DNA from: Lysobacter enzymogenes
GTDB lineage: Bacteria; Pseudomonadota; Gammaproteobacteria; Xanthomonadales; Xanthomonadaceae
NCBI RefSeq assembly: GCF_017355525.1
Contig: NZ_CP067395.1
Coordinates: 1 to 64,000 of the forward strand
Direction: 5' to 3'
Length of the DNA: 64,000 nt
Under the pieces are notes generated by a model, which was not told the DNA's origin, searched no databases, and saw only the letters and a program-made list of their open reading frames with translations. Positions 32,998-41,266 of this stretch are shown in pieces. A program made the translations under genes and the position numbers. Every line of letters begins with the position of its first letter. Within the stretch, counting starts at the first letter, position 1.

Positions 32998-34124
32998 TGG
33001 CCCTCACCGACGACGAGATCATCGCCGCACTGAGCGAGCACGGCAGCCAGCGAGGCGCCGCCCGTGCGCTTGGCGTTCACCGCCGCACGATCGAGCGCCG
33101 TCTGGCTGGCCTGGCCCGCAAGGGTTATAGCCCGCAGCACGACATGACGCATGCGGTGCCCGACGGCTTCCTGGTCAAGGGCGTGTCGACGTACTACAAC
33201 CGAGAGGGGCAGCCCACAGGCCAGTGGGTCAAGTCGGCACAGGACCCTGAGCGCCAGCGCGAGCTCATCGAGCAAGCCGTGCAGGCGATGGTGGTCGACC
33301 TGCCGCAGCTCGCGCCGCGTAAGGCTGAGGGCGCGCTCTGGCTCAAGAAGCTGATGGCCTGCTACCCGATCGGCGACGCGCACATCGGCATGCTGAGCTG
33401 GGCGGAGGAAACGGGCGAGGACTGGGACCTTGCCATCGCCGAGCGCGTGCAGTGTGGTGCGATTGCGGCCTTGGTCGAGGGCGCTCCAGCGGCAGCCGAG
33501 GCGGTCATCATCAATCTTGGCGACTGGTTCCACTACGACAGCATGGAGCCCGTTACCGCGCGCTCTGGTCACGTGCTGGATGCCGACGGGCGCTACGCCA
33601 AGATGATCGGTGTGGGCATCAAGGTGATGCGCCAGTGCATCGAGTCTGCGCTGGTCAAGCACAAGCGCGTTCGCGTCATCAACGTCATCGGCAATCACGA
33701 CGACACGGGCGCGATCTGGCTCTCCGCGGCACTGGCCCACGTGTACGAGCGTGAGCCGCGCGTCACGGTGGACACGAGCCCGGCGCCGTTCACTTACTTC
33801 CGCCACGGTCGCGTCCTGGTGGGCTGTCACCACGGACACAGCTGCAAGCCGGACAAGCTGCCGGGCGTGATGGCGGCCGATCGCGCGAAGGACTGGGGCG
33901 ATACCCAGTATCGCTACTGGTGGCTGGGCCACGTGCACCACCAAAGCGTGCGCGAGTACCCAGGCGTGACCGTCGAGACGTTCGGCACGCTGGCGGCGAA
34001 GGACGCCTACGCCACTGCTGGCGGCTGGCGATCCCGGCGCGACATGAAGTGCATCGTGCTGCATGAGGAGCACGGAGAGGTGGCGCGGCACACGATCAGC
34101 CCCGACATGCTGAGGGCGGCATGA
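32997..34124 (+). CDS. Metallophosphoesterase with N-terminal helix-turn-helix
   Basis: Residues 1-40 form a Fis-like helix-turn-helix (DEIIAALSEHGSQRGAARALGVHRRTIERR). Then a calcineurin-type phosphoesterase: GDAHIG (D-x-H), INLGDWFHYD (GD), NVIGNHDD (GNHD), GCHHGHS and WLGHVHH (GHxH), all metal ligands present, 375 residues. It is a likely DNA or nucleotide phosphatase/nuclease that binds DNA by its N-terminus. It is found before lysis/terminase genes in many phages of this kind. Confidence 0.82.
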   Translation: MALTDDEIIAALSEHGSQRGAARALGVHRRTIERRLAGLARKGYSPQHDMTHAVPDGFLVKGVSTYYNREGQPTGQWVKSAQDPERQRELIEQAVQAMVVDLPQLAPRKAEGALWLKKLMACYPIGDAHIGMLSWAEETGEDWDLAIAERVQCGAIAALVEGAPAAAEAVIINLGDWFHYDSMEPVTARSGHVLDADGRYAKMIGVGIKVMRQCIESALVKHKRVRVINVIGNHDDTGAIWLSAALAHVYEREPRVTVDTSPAPFTYFRHGRVLVGCHHGHSCKPDKLPGVMAADRAKDWGDTQYRYWWLGHVHHQSVREYPGVTVETFGTLAAKDAYATAGGWRSRRDMKCIVLHEEHGEVARHTISPDMLRAA

Positions 34125-34494
34125 GCAAGGCGCCCAAGGTCAAGTTCCGCGCAATTGATCCGCTGCAGGACCACTACCTGGATGGCGAGGGGATCGTTAC
34201 TCTGTTGCTCGCCTTGTCGATGACACGAAGAATCTGCCGGTGTTTGATGTGCCGCTTGCGGCCATCGATCTGAGCGGCCAGCCGTGGAACGGCGACAACC
34301 TATACCAGCTCGCGTATCACGTGAAGAAGTGCATGGAGGCAGATCTGGACTGCCCGATCCTGCTCGACTGGCACGGGGGAATTGCCGATGGCCGGCATCG
34401 CGTACTCAAGGCTATCGCGACCGGGAGGCGAACCATCAAGGCGCGCCGAATGACTTGGCGGCCTGAGCCTGATCGTAAGGCGGAGCAGCCCTAA
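34121..34494 (+). pseudogene. ParB-like nuclease-domain protein, frameshifted
   Basis: ATG 34121 overlaps the upstream stop (ATGA) and reads MSKAPKVKFRAIDPLQDHYL then GEGIVT; near 34203 the coding sense switches to the -1 frame (VARLVDDTKNLPVFDVPLAA...HGGIADGRHRVLKAIATG). One base seems to be missing in ACTCTGTTG. The second part has the ParB/Srx-type box ADGRHR. No slippery heptamer is present, so this is a real mutation or a sequencing error. If intact it would be about 124 residues. Confidence 0.7.
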
Positions 34495-34727
34495 TGCCCA
34501 AGCCGCAAGTCAACGCGGCCGTCGTAGAAATTCTGGAGACGATGCTTGCCGCCGCCAAGGCGGGGCATGTATCGGCGTTGTGGGTCGTCTATCGCATGGG
34601 CGAAGAAGACTACGACTCGGCGTACGAAACGAACGACCTGGACGACATGCTCGTGCAGGTCCGAACCGAAATCATCAACACGCAGTCGGCGCTAGGCGCG
34701 CTGCACGCCGCTCCGCGGCCAAACTAG
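34494..34727 (+). CDS. Small hypothetical phage protein, 77 residues
   Basis: MPKPQVNAAVVEILETMLAA: acidic, helical, ATG overlapping the previous stop (TAATG). No family is recognised. Confidence 0.5.
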   Translation: MPKPQVNAAVVEILETMLAAAKAGHVSALWVVYRMGEEDYDSAYETNDLDDMLVQVRTEIINTQSALGALHAAPRPN

Positions 34728-34736
34728 GGGAAGGCT

Positions 34737-34931
34737 GTGAAGAATGAGCTTGCGGGCGAAGTCGGCGCCGCGACGATGAAGGCTGCGCCGGCTATTGGCG
34801 TCGCAGCTGCATCGGTCAGCGGGTGGGGCGTGCAAGAGTGGATGTACGCAGCAACCACGGTATACGTGGTAGCGCAACTGGCGTACCTGCTGTGGAAGTG
34901 GGTCAGGGAGTACCAGCGTGGCAGCGCCTAG
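34737..34931 (+). CDS. Holin
   Basis: This 64-residue GTG-started protein has a small-residue-rich segment (APAIGVAAASVSGWG) and a strong membrane helix (WMYAATTVYVVAQLAYLLWKWV), ending in charged residues. Size, GGGGAAGG ribosome site and overlap with the endolysin gene identify it as the holin that triggers lysis; the weakly hydrophobic first segment suggests a pinholin-like class II topology, fitting a SAR endolysin. Confidence 0.75.
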   Translation: MKNELAGEVGAATMKAAPAIGVAAASVSGWGVQEWMYAATTVYVVAQLAYLLWKWVREYQRGSA

Positions 34932-35394
34932 TAAGCCGCTAATCGGCGGGGCTGCGGTCCTGGCCCTCGCCGGGGCGCTAGCGGCGTATGTGCAGCCGTG
35001 GGAAGGCCGCGAGCTCAAGCCCTATCGCGACATCGTCGGCGTGTGGACGTGGTGCGATGGAGAGACGCAGGGCCTGCACAAGGCGCAGTACACGAACGCT
35101 GAATGCGATGCGCTGACGCGCAACTCAGCAGCGCGAACGCTCAGCAGCTTGTCGACGTGTATCAAACGCCCGATCGCGCAGCACGAATGGGTGGCGGTTG
35201 GAAGCTGGGCCTACAACGTAGGCACGCAAGCGGCGTGCCGATCGACTCTGGTGCGCCAGATCAACGAAGGCGCACCAGGCTCAGTCTGGTGTCGGCAGTT
35301 GCTGAAGTGGGATTACGCCGGCGGTAAGCGCATCTGGGGCCTTACCCGCCGACGTGAGGCCGAGTACCAGATGTGCATAGGGGCGGTGGAATGA
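34918..35394 (+). CDS. SAR endolysin, GH24-type lysozyme
   Basis: This 158-residue, T4/P21-type lysozyme cuts the glycan strands of peptidoglycan. The catalytic triad is complete with canonical spacing: Glu29 (WEGREL), Asp38 (YRDIVG), Thr44 (VWTWC). The N-terminal segment (LIGGAAVLALAGALAAYV) is a weakly hydrophobic Gly/Ala-rich signal-anchor-release helix, so export needs no holin-sized hole. Several Cys could form regulatory disulfides. GTG 34918 overlaps the holin gene. Confidence 0.88.
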   Translation: MAAPSKPLIGGAAVLALAGALAAYVQPWEGRELKPYRDIVGVWTWCDGETQGLHKAQYTNAECDALTRNSAARTLSSLSTCIKRPIAQHEWVAVGSWAYNVGTQAACRSTLVRQINEGAPGSVWCRQLLKWDYAGGKRIWGLTRRREAEYQMCIGAVE

Positions 35395-35813
35395 TCGCGT
35401 CCGAGTTTCGCGCCCAGGCCTGGAAGTATGGCTGCGCTGTGCTGGCCGTCTTGGCGCTCGCTGCGCTGATGGCCGCGCTTTACTACCGCGGCGCATCGGC
35501 ATCGGCGAACGCACGCGCCGTTCTCGCCGAGGGCCTGGCGAAAAGCTTGGCCAATTCCATCAAGCGCGATGACGCGTCGGCCAATGCCACAGCGCAAGCG
35601 CGCACCGCCGCCGAACAGCGCTCAGTCGAGCGTGAATCCCGCGAGCAGCGGGCAGAGAGGATCGCCCATGAACCACGTCCGCCCGTACCATCCAATTGCC
35701 CTGGTCCTGATGCTCAGCTTTCTGCCGAGCTGCAAGACGGTGCAGCCCGTGTTCGTTCCGCCCAGGATCGACTGCGCGGCTACGGACGCGCCGCGGGCCA
35801 AAGTCCCCGTTGA
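35391..35813 (+). CDS. Rz-like inner-membrane spanin
   Basis: One N-terminal membrane helix (YGCAVLAVLALAALMAALYY) is followed by a long charged, Ala/Arg/Glu-rich coiled coil, 140 residues. This is the typical i-spanin that links to an outer-membrane lipoprotein and fuses the membranes at lysis. ATG 35391 overlaps the endolysin stop (ATGA). Confidence 0.82.
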   Translation: MIASEFRAQAWKYGCAVLAVLALAALMAALYYRGASASANARAVLAEGLAKSLANSIKRDDASANATAQARTAAEQRSVERESREQRAERIAHEPRPPVPSNCPGPDAQLSAELQDGAARVRSAQDRLRGYGRAAGQSPR

Positions 35814-35955
35814 ACCAGATCTCAATGAGAAGGCGCTGCCTCTGTGGCAGTTGTTCGCGTTTCAGTGGCAGGAGTTCGCGCATGACGTCCTCAGCCAGCG
35901 CGTTGAGACGGCGGCATGCCTCCAGTCCCTGCGCGACAAAGGCGTCATCAAGTAG
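35668..35955 (+). CDS. Rz1-like outer-membrane spanin lipoprotein, overlapping Rz
   Basis: The signal ends in LVLMLSFLPSCKTVQP, a lipobox with Cys near residue 22, then a Pro-containing stretch and a helical C-terminus; 95 residues. It starts inside the Rz-like gene in another frame and runs past its end, the classic Rz/Rz1 architecture. The overlap of about 146 bases is partial rather than fully nested. Confidence 0.82.
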   Translation: MNHVRPYHPIALVLMLSFLPSCKTVQPVFVPPRIDCAATDAPRAKVPVEPDLNEKALPLWQLFAFQWQEFAHDVLSQRVETAACLQSLRDKGVIK

Positions 35956-36007
35956 CCGGCTAGGCCGGTCAACCCAAGGAGCTCGCGGCAAGGCCGCGTG
36001 ATCGAAC

Positions 36008-36424
36008 ATGGCAGCGAAGGGCCACAAGCTAACCCCTAAGCAGGAAACGTTCGCACGCAAGTACGTCGAGGGCGGAAGCCCGATGCATGCGTACCGGGAG
36101 GCGTTTGGCGGCAAGGGGAACGATCGCACGTGTGCCACTCAGGCCCAGCGCCTGCTTGCGCTGCCCGTGGTTTCCGACTACATCGCCGAGCTGCGCGCGG
36201 ACGTTCGCAAGGATCACGGCGTCACAGTCGCGGGGCTTCTGTTGGAACTGGAGGAGGCGCGCCAGGTGGGCAAAGCAGAGGGCCAGGCGTCTGCGATGGT
36301 GGCCGCAACTATGGCCAAGGCGAAGCTGGCAGGTCTGGATAAGGGAGACGGCGATGAGAGCGATGTGCCGACGCCGGTAGAGATTCGTGTGAGCGTGGTG
36401 GATGCTCGTAAACCCAACGCTTAA
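36008..36424 (+). CDS. Terminase small subunit
   Basis: This 138-residue protein is of the Terminase_2 family: LTPKQETFARKYVEGGSPMHAYREAFG, then RTCATQAQRLLALPVVSDYIAELR and a helical middle. It recognises the packaging site on phage DNA and feeds the large subunit. The C-terminus overlaps the large-subunit start by 23 bases. Confidence 0.85.
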   Translation: MAAKGHKLTPKQETFARKYVEGGSPMHAYREAFGGKGNDRTCATQAQRLLALPVVSDYIAELRADVRKDHGVTVAGLLLELEEARQVGKAEGQASAMVAATMAKAKLAGLDKGDGDESDVPTPVEIRVSVVDARKPNA

Positions 36425-37709
36425 CCTCCCGCAAGCTCGCTTCCTGGAGATGCCCCACAAGTTCAGGGCCTTCGTTGCTGGTTTTGGGTCGGGCAAGACG
36501 TGGGTAGGGTGCGCGGGGCTTTGTCAGCACGCTTGGCAGCATCCGAAGGTCAACACTGGCTACTTCGCTCCGACCTATCCCCAGATCCGCGACATCTTCT
36601 ATCCCACGATCGAGGAAGTTGCCGAGGCGTGGGGGCTGTCGACCAAGGTCAACGAGTCGAACAAGGAGGTGCACCTTTACTCAGGCAAGCGCACGTACCG
36701 CGGCACGATCATTTGCCGCTCCATGGAGAAGCCCGGCAGCATCGTAGGTTTCAAGATAGGGCGAGCCCTCGTAGACGAAATCGACATCCTGCCGAAGCTG
36801 AAAGCGCAGCAAGCATGGCGCAAGATCATTGCGCGCCTTCGCCTTAAGTTCGACGGCATCAATGGCGTAGATGTGACCACGACGCCGGAGGGCTTTGGGT
36901 TCGTCTACCAGCAGTTCGTGAAGGCTTTGCGGGACAAGCCTGAGCTGGCTGGCATGTACGGGCTAGTGCGGGCGAGTACGTTCGAGAATGAGCTCAACCT
37001 TCCCGAGGACTACATCCCCTCGCTGATGGAGAGCTACCCCGAGCAGCTCATCCGCGCGTACTTGCGCGGCGAGTTCGTCAACCTGACTGCAGGGACGATC
37101 TACCACGCCTACGATCGCCGCGAAAACGCCAGCGCCGAGAAGGTCCAAGCCGGCGAGCCCGTGTTTGTCGGCATGGACTTCAACGTGGGGCAGATGGCGG
37201 CAATCACGCACGTGAAGCGGGGCGGACAACCGCACGCGGTCGATGAAGTGACTGCTGGCGTCGACACGCCTGACATGATCCTGAAGCTAAAGCGGCGCTA
37301 CTGGGAGGAGACGTCCGAGGACGTGTTCCGCAAGACCCGCGAGATTCGTATCTATCCTGACGCCTCTGGCGATTCGCGCCGCTCGGTGAACGCGAGCACC
37401 ACGGACATTCAGTTGCTTCGCGCGGCTGGGTTCTCGGTCATTGCTCCGCCGGCCAATCCACCGGTGAAAGACCGCATCAATTCAATGAACGCGATGTTCT
37501 GCAACGCCAAGGGCGAGCGCAGGTACTTCGTCAACCCCGACACCTGCCCGACGTACGCCGACCACCTGGAGCAACAGGTCTGGGCGGAGAACGGCGAGCC
37601 GGACAAGAAGTCGGGCAACGACCATACGAACGATGCCGGCGGCTACTTCATCCACAAGGAGTATCCGATCGTGAAGCCGGTTGTCGAGGTGACCCCGCTG
37701 AGGATGTGA
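36402..37709 (+). CDS. Terminase large subunit
   Basis: This 435-residue packaging motor has Walker A GFGSGKT (27-33), Walker B RALVDEID, then the RNase H-like nuclease part with GMDFNVGQMA (first Asp), YPDASGDSRR and a C-terminal NDHTNDAGGY Asp pair. It packages DNA into procapsids and cuts it. Start ATG 36402 overlaps the small-subunit gene. Confidence 0.92.
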   Translation: MLVNPTLNLPQARFLEMPHKFRAFVAGFGSGKTWVGCAGLCQHAWQHPKVNTGYFAPTYPQIRDIFYPTIEEVAEAWGLSTKVNESNKEVHLYSGKRTYRGTIICRSMEKPGSIVGFKIGRALVDEIDILPKLKAQQAWRKIIARLRLKFDGINGVDVTTTPEGFGFVYQQFVKALRDKPELAGMYGLVRASTFENELNLPEDYIPSLMESYPEQLIRAYLRGEFVNLTAGTIYHAYDRRENASAEKVQAGEPVFVGMDFNVGQMAAITHVKRGGQPHAVDEVTAGVDTPDMILKLKRRYWEETSEDVFRKTREIRIYPDASGDSRRSVNASTTDIQLLRAAGFSVIAPPANPPVKDRINSMNAMFCNAKGERRYFVNPDTCPTYADHLEQQVWAENGEPDKKSGNDHTNDAGGYFIHKEYPIVKPVVEVTPLRM

Positions 37710-37710
37710 C

Positions 37711-39144
37711 ATGCCCATTCAAGTTTACGAGTGCTGCGCGGAAGTCAAGGAGCTGCGCCATGATTGGTGCATCCTGGAGTCGCTTGCAGGCGGCACTCGG
37801 AAGATGCGCTGCGAGGGCCAGATGTACTTGCCCAAGTGGCCCGCAGAAGACGATGAGTCCTACCGGTCTCGACTGGCGACGGCGACGCTGTTCCCGGCCT
37901 GGCGGCGCACTGTCTCAGTGATGTCGGGCAAGCCGTTTAGCAAGGCACTGTCGCTCAGCGATGCGGATACCAAGATCGAAGAATGGTCGACGGACATCGA
38001 TCAGCAAGGCGTTTCGCTGCACAGCTTCGCCGCTGAGATGTTTCAGGAGGTCGTAGGCTTCGGCCTTTGCGGCATCCTGGTTGATTACCCTGAGACGGCA
38101 CCTGTGCCGCAGACCGCGCGTACGGTTGCCCAGGTGGAGGCGGCGGGCCTGCGGCCGTACTGGGTCCGGATTAAGCACAATCAGATTCTTGGCTGGAAAG
38201 CCAAGAGCATTGGTGGCCGGATGAAGCTGATGCAACTCCGGCTGCTGGAGACCTACGAGGAGGAGGACGGCCTGTACGGCAGCGTCTGCAGCCCGCAGGT
38301 TCGAGTGCTTGAGCCGGGGCGGTGGGAGATCTGGCGAGAGGTCAAGAAGTCGACGGGGCCAAGCGCAGGCATTGCCACGCAAACGGTCTGGGCAAAGGCC
38401 TCCGAGGGGCGAACCACGCTGTCGGATATTCCGTTCGTGCCGCTTTATGGGCTGCGCAAGGGGTTCATGATTGGCGAGGCGCCGCTTCTTGATCTGGCGT
38501 ACCTCAACGTCAAGCACTGGCAGAGCCAAAGCGATCAGGACACGATCCTGCACGTGGCCCGGGTGCCGATCTTGTGCACGATCGGGGCCGATGATGAAAG
38601 TCGGCTGACCGTAGGTGCTTCAAGCGCGGTAAAGCTGCCTGTGAACGCAGACATGAAATTCGTTGAGCACAGCGGCGGTGCAATCACCGCGGGCAAGACG
38701 AGCCTCGATGACCTGACTGACCAGATGATCCAGACCGGCGCCGAACTGCTGGTGAAGCGCGGAGGCAACACGACTGTGGTGGGCGACGCCAACGACGCCG
38801 AGGCCAACAAGTCCGATCTGCAGCGCATCGCCGAGAATTTCGAGGACGCGATCGATCAAGCGCTGGTTTACACCGCCCAGTTCGCTGGCCTCAAGAAGCC
38901 CGGCTCGGTCGAGCTGTTCGACGACTACGGTGCCGCCACCTTGAGCGATGCCAGCGCTTCGTTGGTTCGAGACCTAGCGATGTCCGGCTTCATCACCAAG
39001 GCCACTGCGCTGAACGAGATGAAGCGCCGCGGCGTTCTGTCGGCGGACGTGGATCCGGAAACTGAGGCCGCCGGGGTTGAGGCTGAAGGTCCGCCGCTGG
39101 GGGCAATGGGTCAGCAACCTGACCCCGGCGCACAGGCTGCGTAA
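37711..39144 (+). CDS. Portal protein, DUF4055 family
   Basis: This 477-residue protein starts MPIQVYECCAEVKELRHDWC, with LFPAWRRTVSVMSGKPF and later NVKHWQSQSDQDTILHVARVPILC, both typical of the DUF4055 portal group. It forms the ring at the capsid vertex through which DNA passes and to which terminase and neck bind. One base separates it from the terminase stop; it overlaps the next gene (TAATG). Confidence 0.85.
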   Translation: MPIQVYECCAEVKELRHDWCILESLAGGTRKMRCEGQMYLPKWPAEDDESYRSRLATATLFPAWRRTVSVMSGKPFSKALSLSDADTKIEEWSTDIDQQGVSLHSFAAEMFQEVVGFGLCGILVDYPETAPVPQTARTVAQVEAAGLRPYWVRIKHNQILGWKAKSIGGRMKLMQLRLLETYEEEDGLYGSVCSPQVRVLEPGRWEIWREVKKSTGPSAGIATQTVWAKASEGRTTLSDIPFVPLYGLRKGFMIGEAPLLDLAYLNVKHWQSQSDQDTILHVARVPILCTIGADDESRLTVGASSAVKLPVNADMKFVEHSGGAITAGKTSLDDLTDQMIQTGAELLVKRGGNTTVVGDANDAEANKSDLQRIAENFEDAIDQALVYTAQFAGLKKPGSVELFDDYGAATLSDASASLVRDLAMSGFITKATALNEMKRRGVLSADVDPETEAAGVEAEGPPLGAMGQQPDPGAQAA

Positions 39145-40241
39145 TGGCCACCGCGAACGAGATCCTTCAGGACCGCGCAGTCGACCACGCCATCAATATG
39201 CTGCGCTACGAGCGCGGCGTGGCGCTGCAGATGGTGGCCATCCTCAACAAAGCCGAGCCGCGCCTGGTTGCGATGATCGCTGAAGCGCTCCTTCGGCTGG
39301 ATCGTGAAAGCTTCACGGTTGAGCGCCTTGAGCAGCTATTGGCGTCGGCCCGCGCCTTGAATACAGAGACCTATGCCAGCATCGAGCAGTCCATGCAGCC
39401 TGGCATGCGTGGCGAGGCCGAGGCCGAGGCGATGTACCAGGCAACGTCGCTCCGCGCCGCCGTCCCGCAGGTGGTCCAGGTTCGGTTCCCGATCGCGGCG
39501 ATAGCGCCTGAACAGGTTTACGCCGCCGCGCTTTCGCGACCATTCCAGGGCCGGCTGCTGTCCGGCTGGATGGCGAACCTGGCTGACTCACGAGCGGCTA
39601 CGATCCGAAATGCAATCAGGTCCGGGTACGTGGATGGTCTGACGGCAACTGACATCGTTCGCAAGCTCCGCGGCACCAGGGCCAACAACTACGCTGATGG
39701 TGTGCTTCAGCGCCCGCGGCAAGAGCTGCAGACGGTGGTGCAGACGGCTCTGTCGCACACCGCCCAGACGGCACGCAGCGCCTTCGTGGCAGCCAATGGC
39801 GACCTGGTCAAGGCCGAACGATGGGTGTCGACGCTGGATAATAGAACCAGCGCTCCTTGCCGAATCCGTGATGGTCTGCGATACACGGCAGACGACAAGC
39901 ATAGGCCGATTGGGCACTCCATCCCCTGGCTAGGCGGCCCTGGCCGACTGCACTTCTGCTGCCGTTCCGTGTCCGTGCCTGTGGTCAAGTCTATGCGGGA
40001 GCTTGGGCTCGATATCGAAGACATGACTCCGGCAACCCGGGCGAGCATGGATGGGCAGGTGCCGGCAGAGCAGACTTACGGGGAGTGGTTCGCGCGACAG
40101 AGCGCTGCTCGCCAGGACGAGATCGTGGGCCCGGACCGCGGGCGCTTGTTCCGGCAGGGCAAGGTCAAATTCGACACGTTCTACGATAACAAGGGGCAGT
40201 GGCTGAGCCTGCCTGAGCTGCTGAGCCGGGCAGGGGCTTGA
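39144..40241 (+). CDS. Minor head protein, Mu gpF-like
   Basis: This 365-residue head-morphogenesis protein carries the Phage_Mu_F motif in its second half: VSTLDNRTSAPCRIRDG ... WLGGPGRLHFCCRSVSVPV, with conserved Cys/His residues. Such proteins are minor capsid or ejection components. The stop codon sits within the second copy of the repeated motif (40235-40271). Confidence 0.85.
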   Translation: MATANEILQDRAVDHAINMLRYERGVALQMVAILNKAEPRLVAMIAEALLRLDRESFTVERLEQLLASARALNTETYASIEQSMQPGMRGEAEAEAMYQATSLRAAVPQVVQVRFPIAAIAPEQVYAAALSRPFQGRLLSGWMANLADSRAATIRNAIRSGYVDGLTATDIVRKLRGTRANNYADGVLQRPRQELQTVVQTALSHTAQTARSAFVAANGDLVKAERWVSTLDNRTSAPCRIRDGLRYTADDKHRPIGHSIPWLGGPGRLHFCCRSVSVPVVKSMRELGLDIEDMTPATRASMDGQVPAEQTYGEWFARQSAARQDEIVGPDRGRLFRQGKVKFDTFYDNKGQWLSLPELLSRAGA

Positions 40242-40271
40242 CCCCACGATTTAGCGTGTCAACCTAACCCA
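40235..40271 (+). repeat. Copy 2 of the repeated stop-codon/regulatory motif
   Basis: Matches 32066-32103 in about 30 of 37 positions, again with the preceding gene's stop inside GGCTTGAC and the CACG-N6-CGTG stem. It precedes the zinc-finger gene and the scaffold/capsid operon. Confidence 0.6.
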
Positions 40272-40273
40272 AG

Positions 40274-40480
40274 ATGCCGAAGTTCACCCTCTTGCACGGA
40301 ACCAAGGACTGCTCAAACGGGGCAGAGGTTCGACGCCGCATGCGCGAGTCGGCCAAGAAGCTTGGCTCGCACTGTTCGCATTGCAGTGGCCGTGAGACGG
40401 TCGTTGCAACCAACGGCAATGTACGAAACAAGCTGTGCGTCGTCTGCTTGATGCAGGGGCGGCGCGTGGTGGTTGAATGA
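40274..40480 (+). CDS. Small zinc-ribbon phage protein, 68 residues
   Basis: MPKFTLLHGTKDCSNGAEVR followed by CSHCSGRETVV and CVVCLMQ, a four-Cys zinc ribbon. It stands alone between the minor head gene and a terminator. Function unknown; possibly a late-gene regulator. Confidence 0.6.
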   Translation: MPKFTLLHGTKDCSNGAEVRRRMRESAKKLGSHCSHCSGRETVVATNGNVRNKLCVVCLMQGRRVVVE

Positions 40481-40554
40481 GATTCCGAGCGTAGCGGGTC
40501 GCGCCCGAGCGCCACGGATAGGGGCGACCTTCCCAAAGGTGCCCCGACTATTCC

Positions 40555-40579
40555 AAAGCCCCGCCACGCGGGGCTTTTT
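40555..40579 (+). terminator. Rho-independent terminator before the capsid genes
   Basis: AAAGCCCCGC pairs with GCGGGGCTTT around a CAC loop and ends in five T. It may attenuate transcription between portal/minor-head genes and the strongly needed scaffold and capsid genes. A second AAAGCCCCGCC follows at about 40590, so alternative pairings exist. Confidence 0.8.
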
Positions 40580-40621
40580 CTTTGGGGCAAAGCCCCGCCA
40601 ATCAGCCCAAGGGGCAAACCC

Positions 40622-41254
40622 GTGAGTGAAGTCGACACGAGCTCGCAAGAGTTCAAGGACGCCGTGGCCGCTGCTGTGGCGGAAGCCACCGACGGCTTGA
40701 AGACCAAGAACGCCGAACTGCTGGGCAAGCTGAAGAAGGCGCAGAAGGATTCGGCCATTGATCCGGCTGATCTGGAGGCCGTCGAGCGCGAGCGCGACGA
40801 CCTGCGTACAAAGCTGGCCGAACAGACCCGGCTCGCCACCAAGGCGACGAAGGACTTGGAAGCCGCCACCAAGCGCGCGGCCGACATCGACACCGCCTAC
40901 AGCGGATCGCTGCGTGACGCTGCACTTACCGAGGCGCTGACCAAGGCCGGCGTCACCTCGCCCGCGCTGCTGAAGGCAGCCAAGGCGCTCCTCGGCGCTC
41001 AGGCAACGGTGGCCGATGAGAACGGCGCCCGCGTGGTCAAGGCTGGCGACAAGGCGATCGGCGACTTCATCACGGAATGGGCCGGCAGCGACGAGGGTAA
41101 GCACTTCGTCACGGCGGCCGATGTTTCAGGCGGCGGGGCGCAAGGCGCTGGCCGAGTCACGGGCACCGAGAAGCGCTCCCAGATGTCTGTCAGCCAGAAG
41201 GCCGATTACATCGGGAAGCATGGCCTCGACGCCTACAACACCCTCCCCGAATAA
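40622..41254 (+). CDS. Capsid scaffolding protein
   Basis: This 210-residue, highly charged coiled coil (DGLKTKNAELLGKLKKAQKD ... DLEAVERERDDLRTKLAEQT) has an Ala-rich middle and a small C-terminal domain (MSVSQKADYIGKHGLDAY), directly before the capsid gene. Composition and position mark it as the scaffold that shapes the procapsid. GTG start 40622. No protease domain is visible. Confidence 0.8.
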   Translation: MSEVDTSSQEFKDAVAAAVAEATDGLKTKNAELLGKLKKAQKDSAIDPADLEAVERERDDLRTKLAEQTRLATKATKDLEAATKRAADIDTAYSGSLRDAALTEALTKAGVTSPALLKAAKALLGAQATVADENGARVVKAGDKAIGDFITEWAGSDEGKHFVTAADVSGGGAQGAGRVTGTEKRSQMSVSQKADYIGKHGLDAYNTLPE

Positions 41255-41266
41255 AGGATTGCCTCC

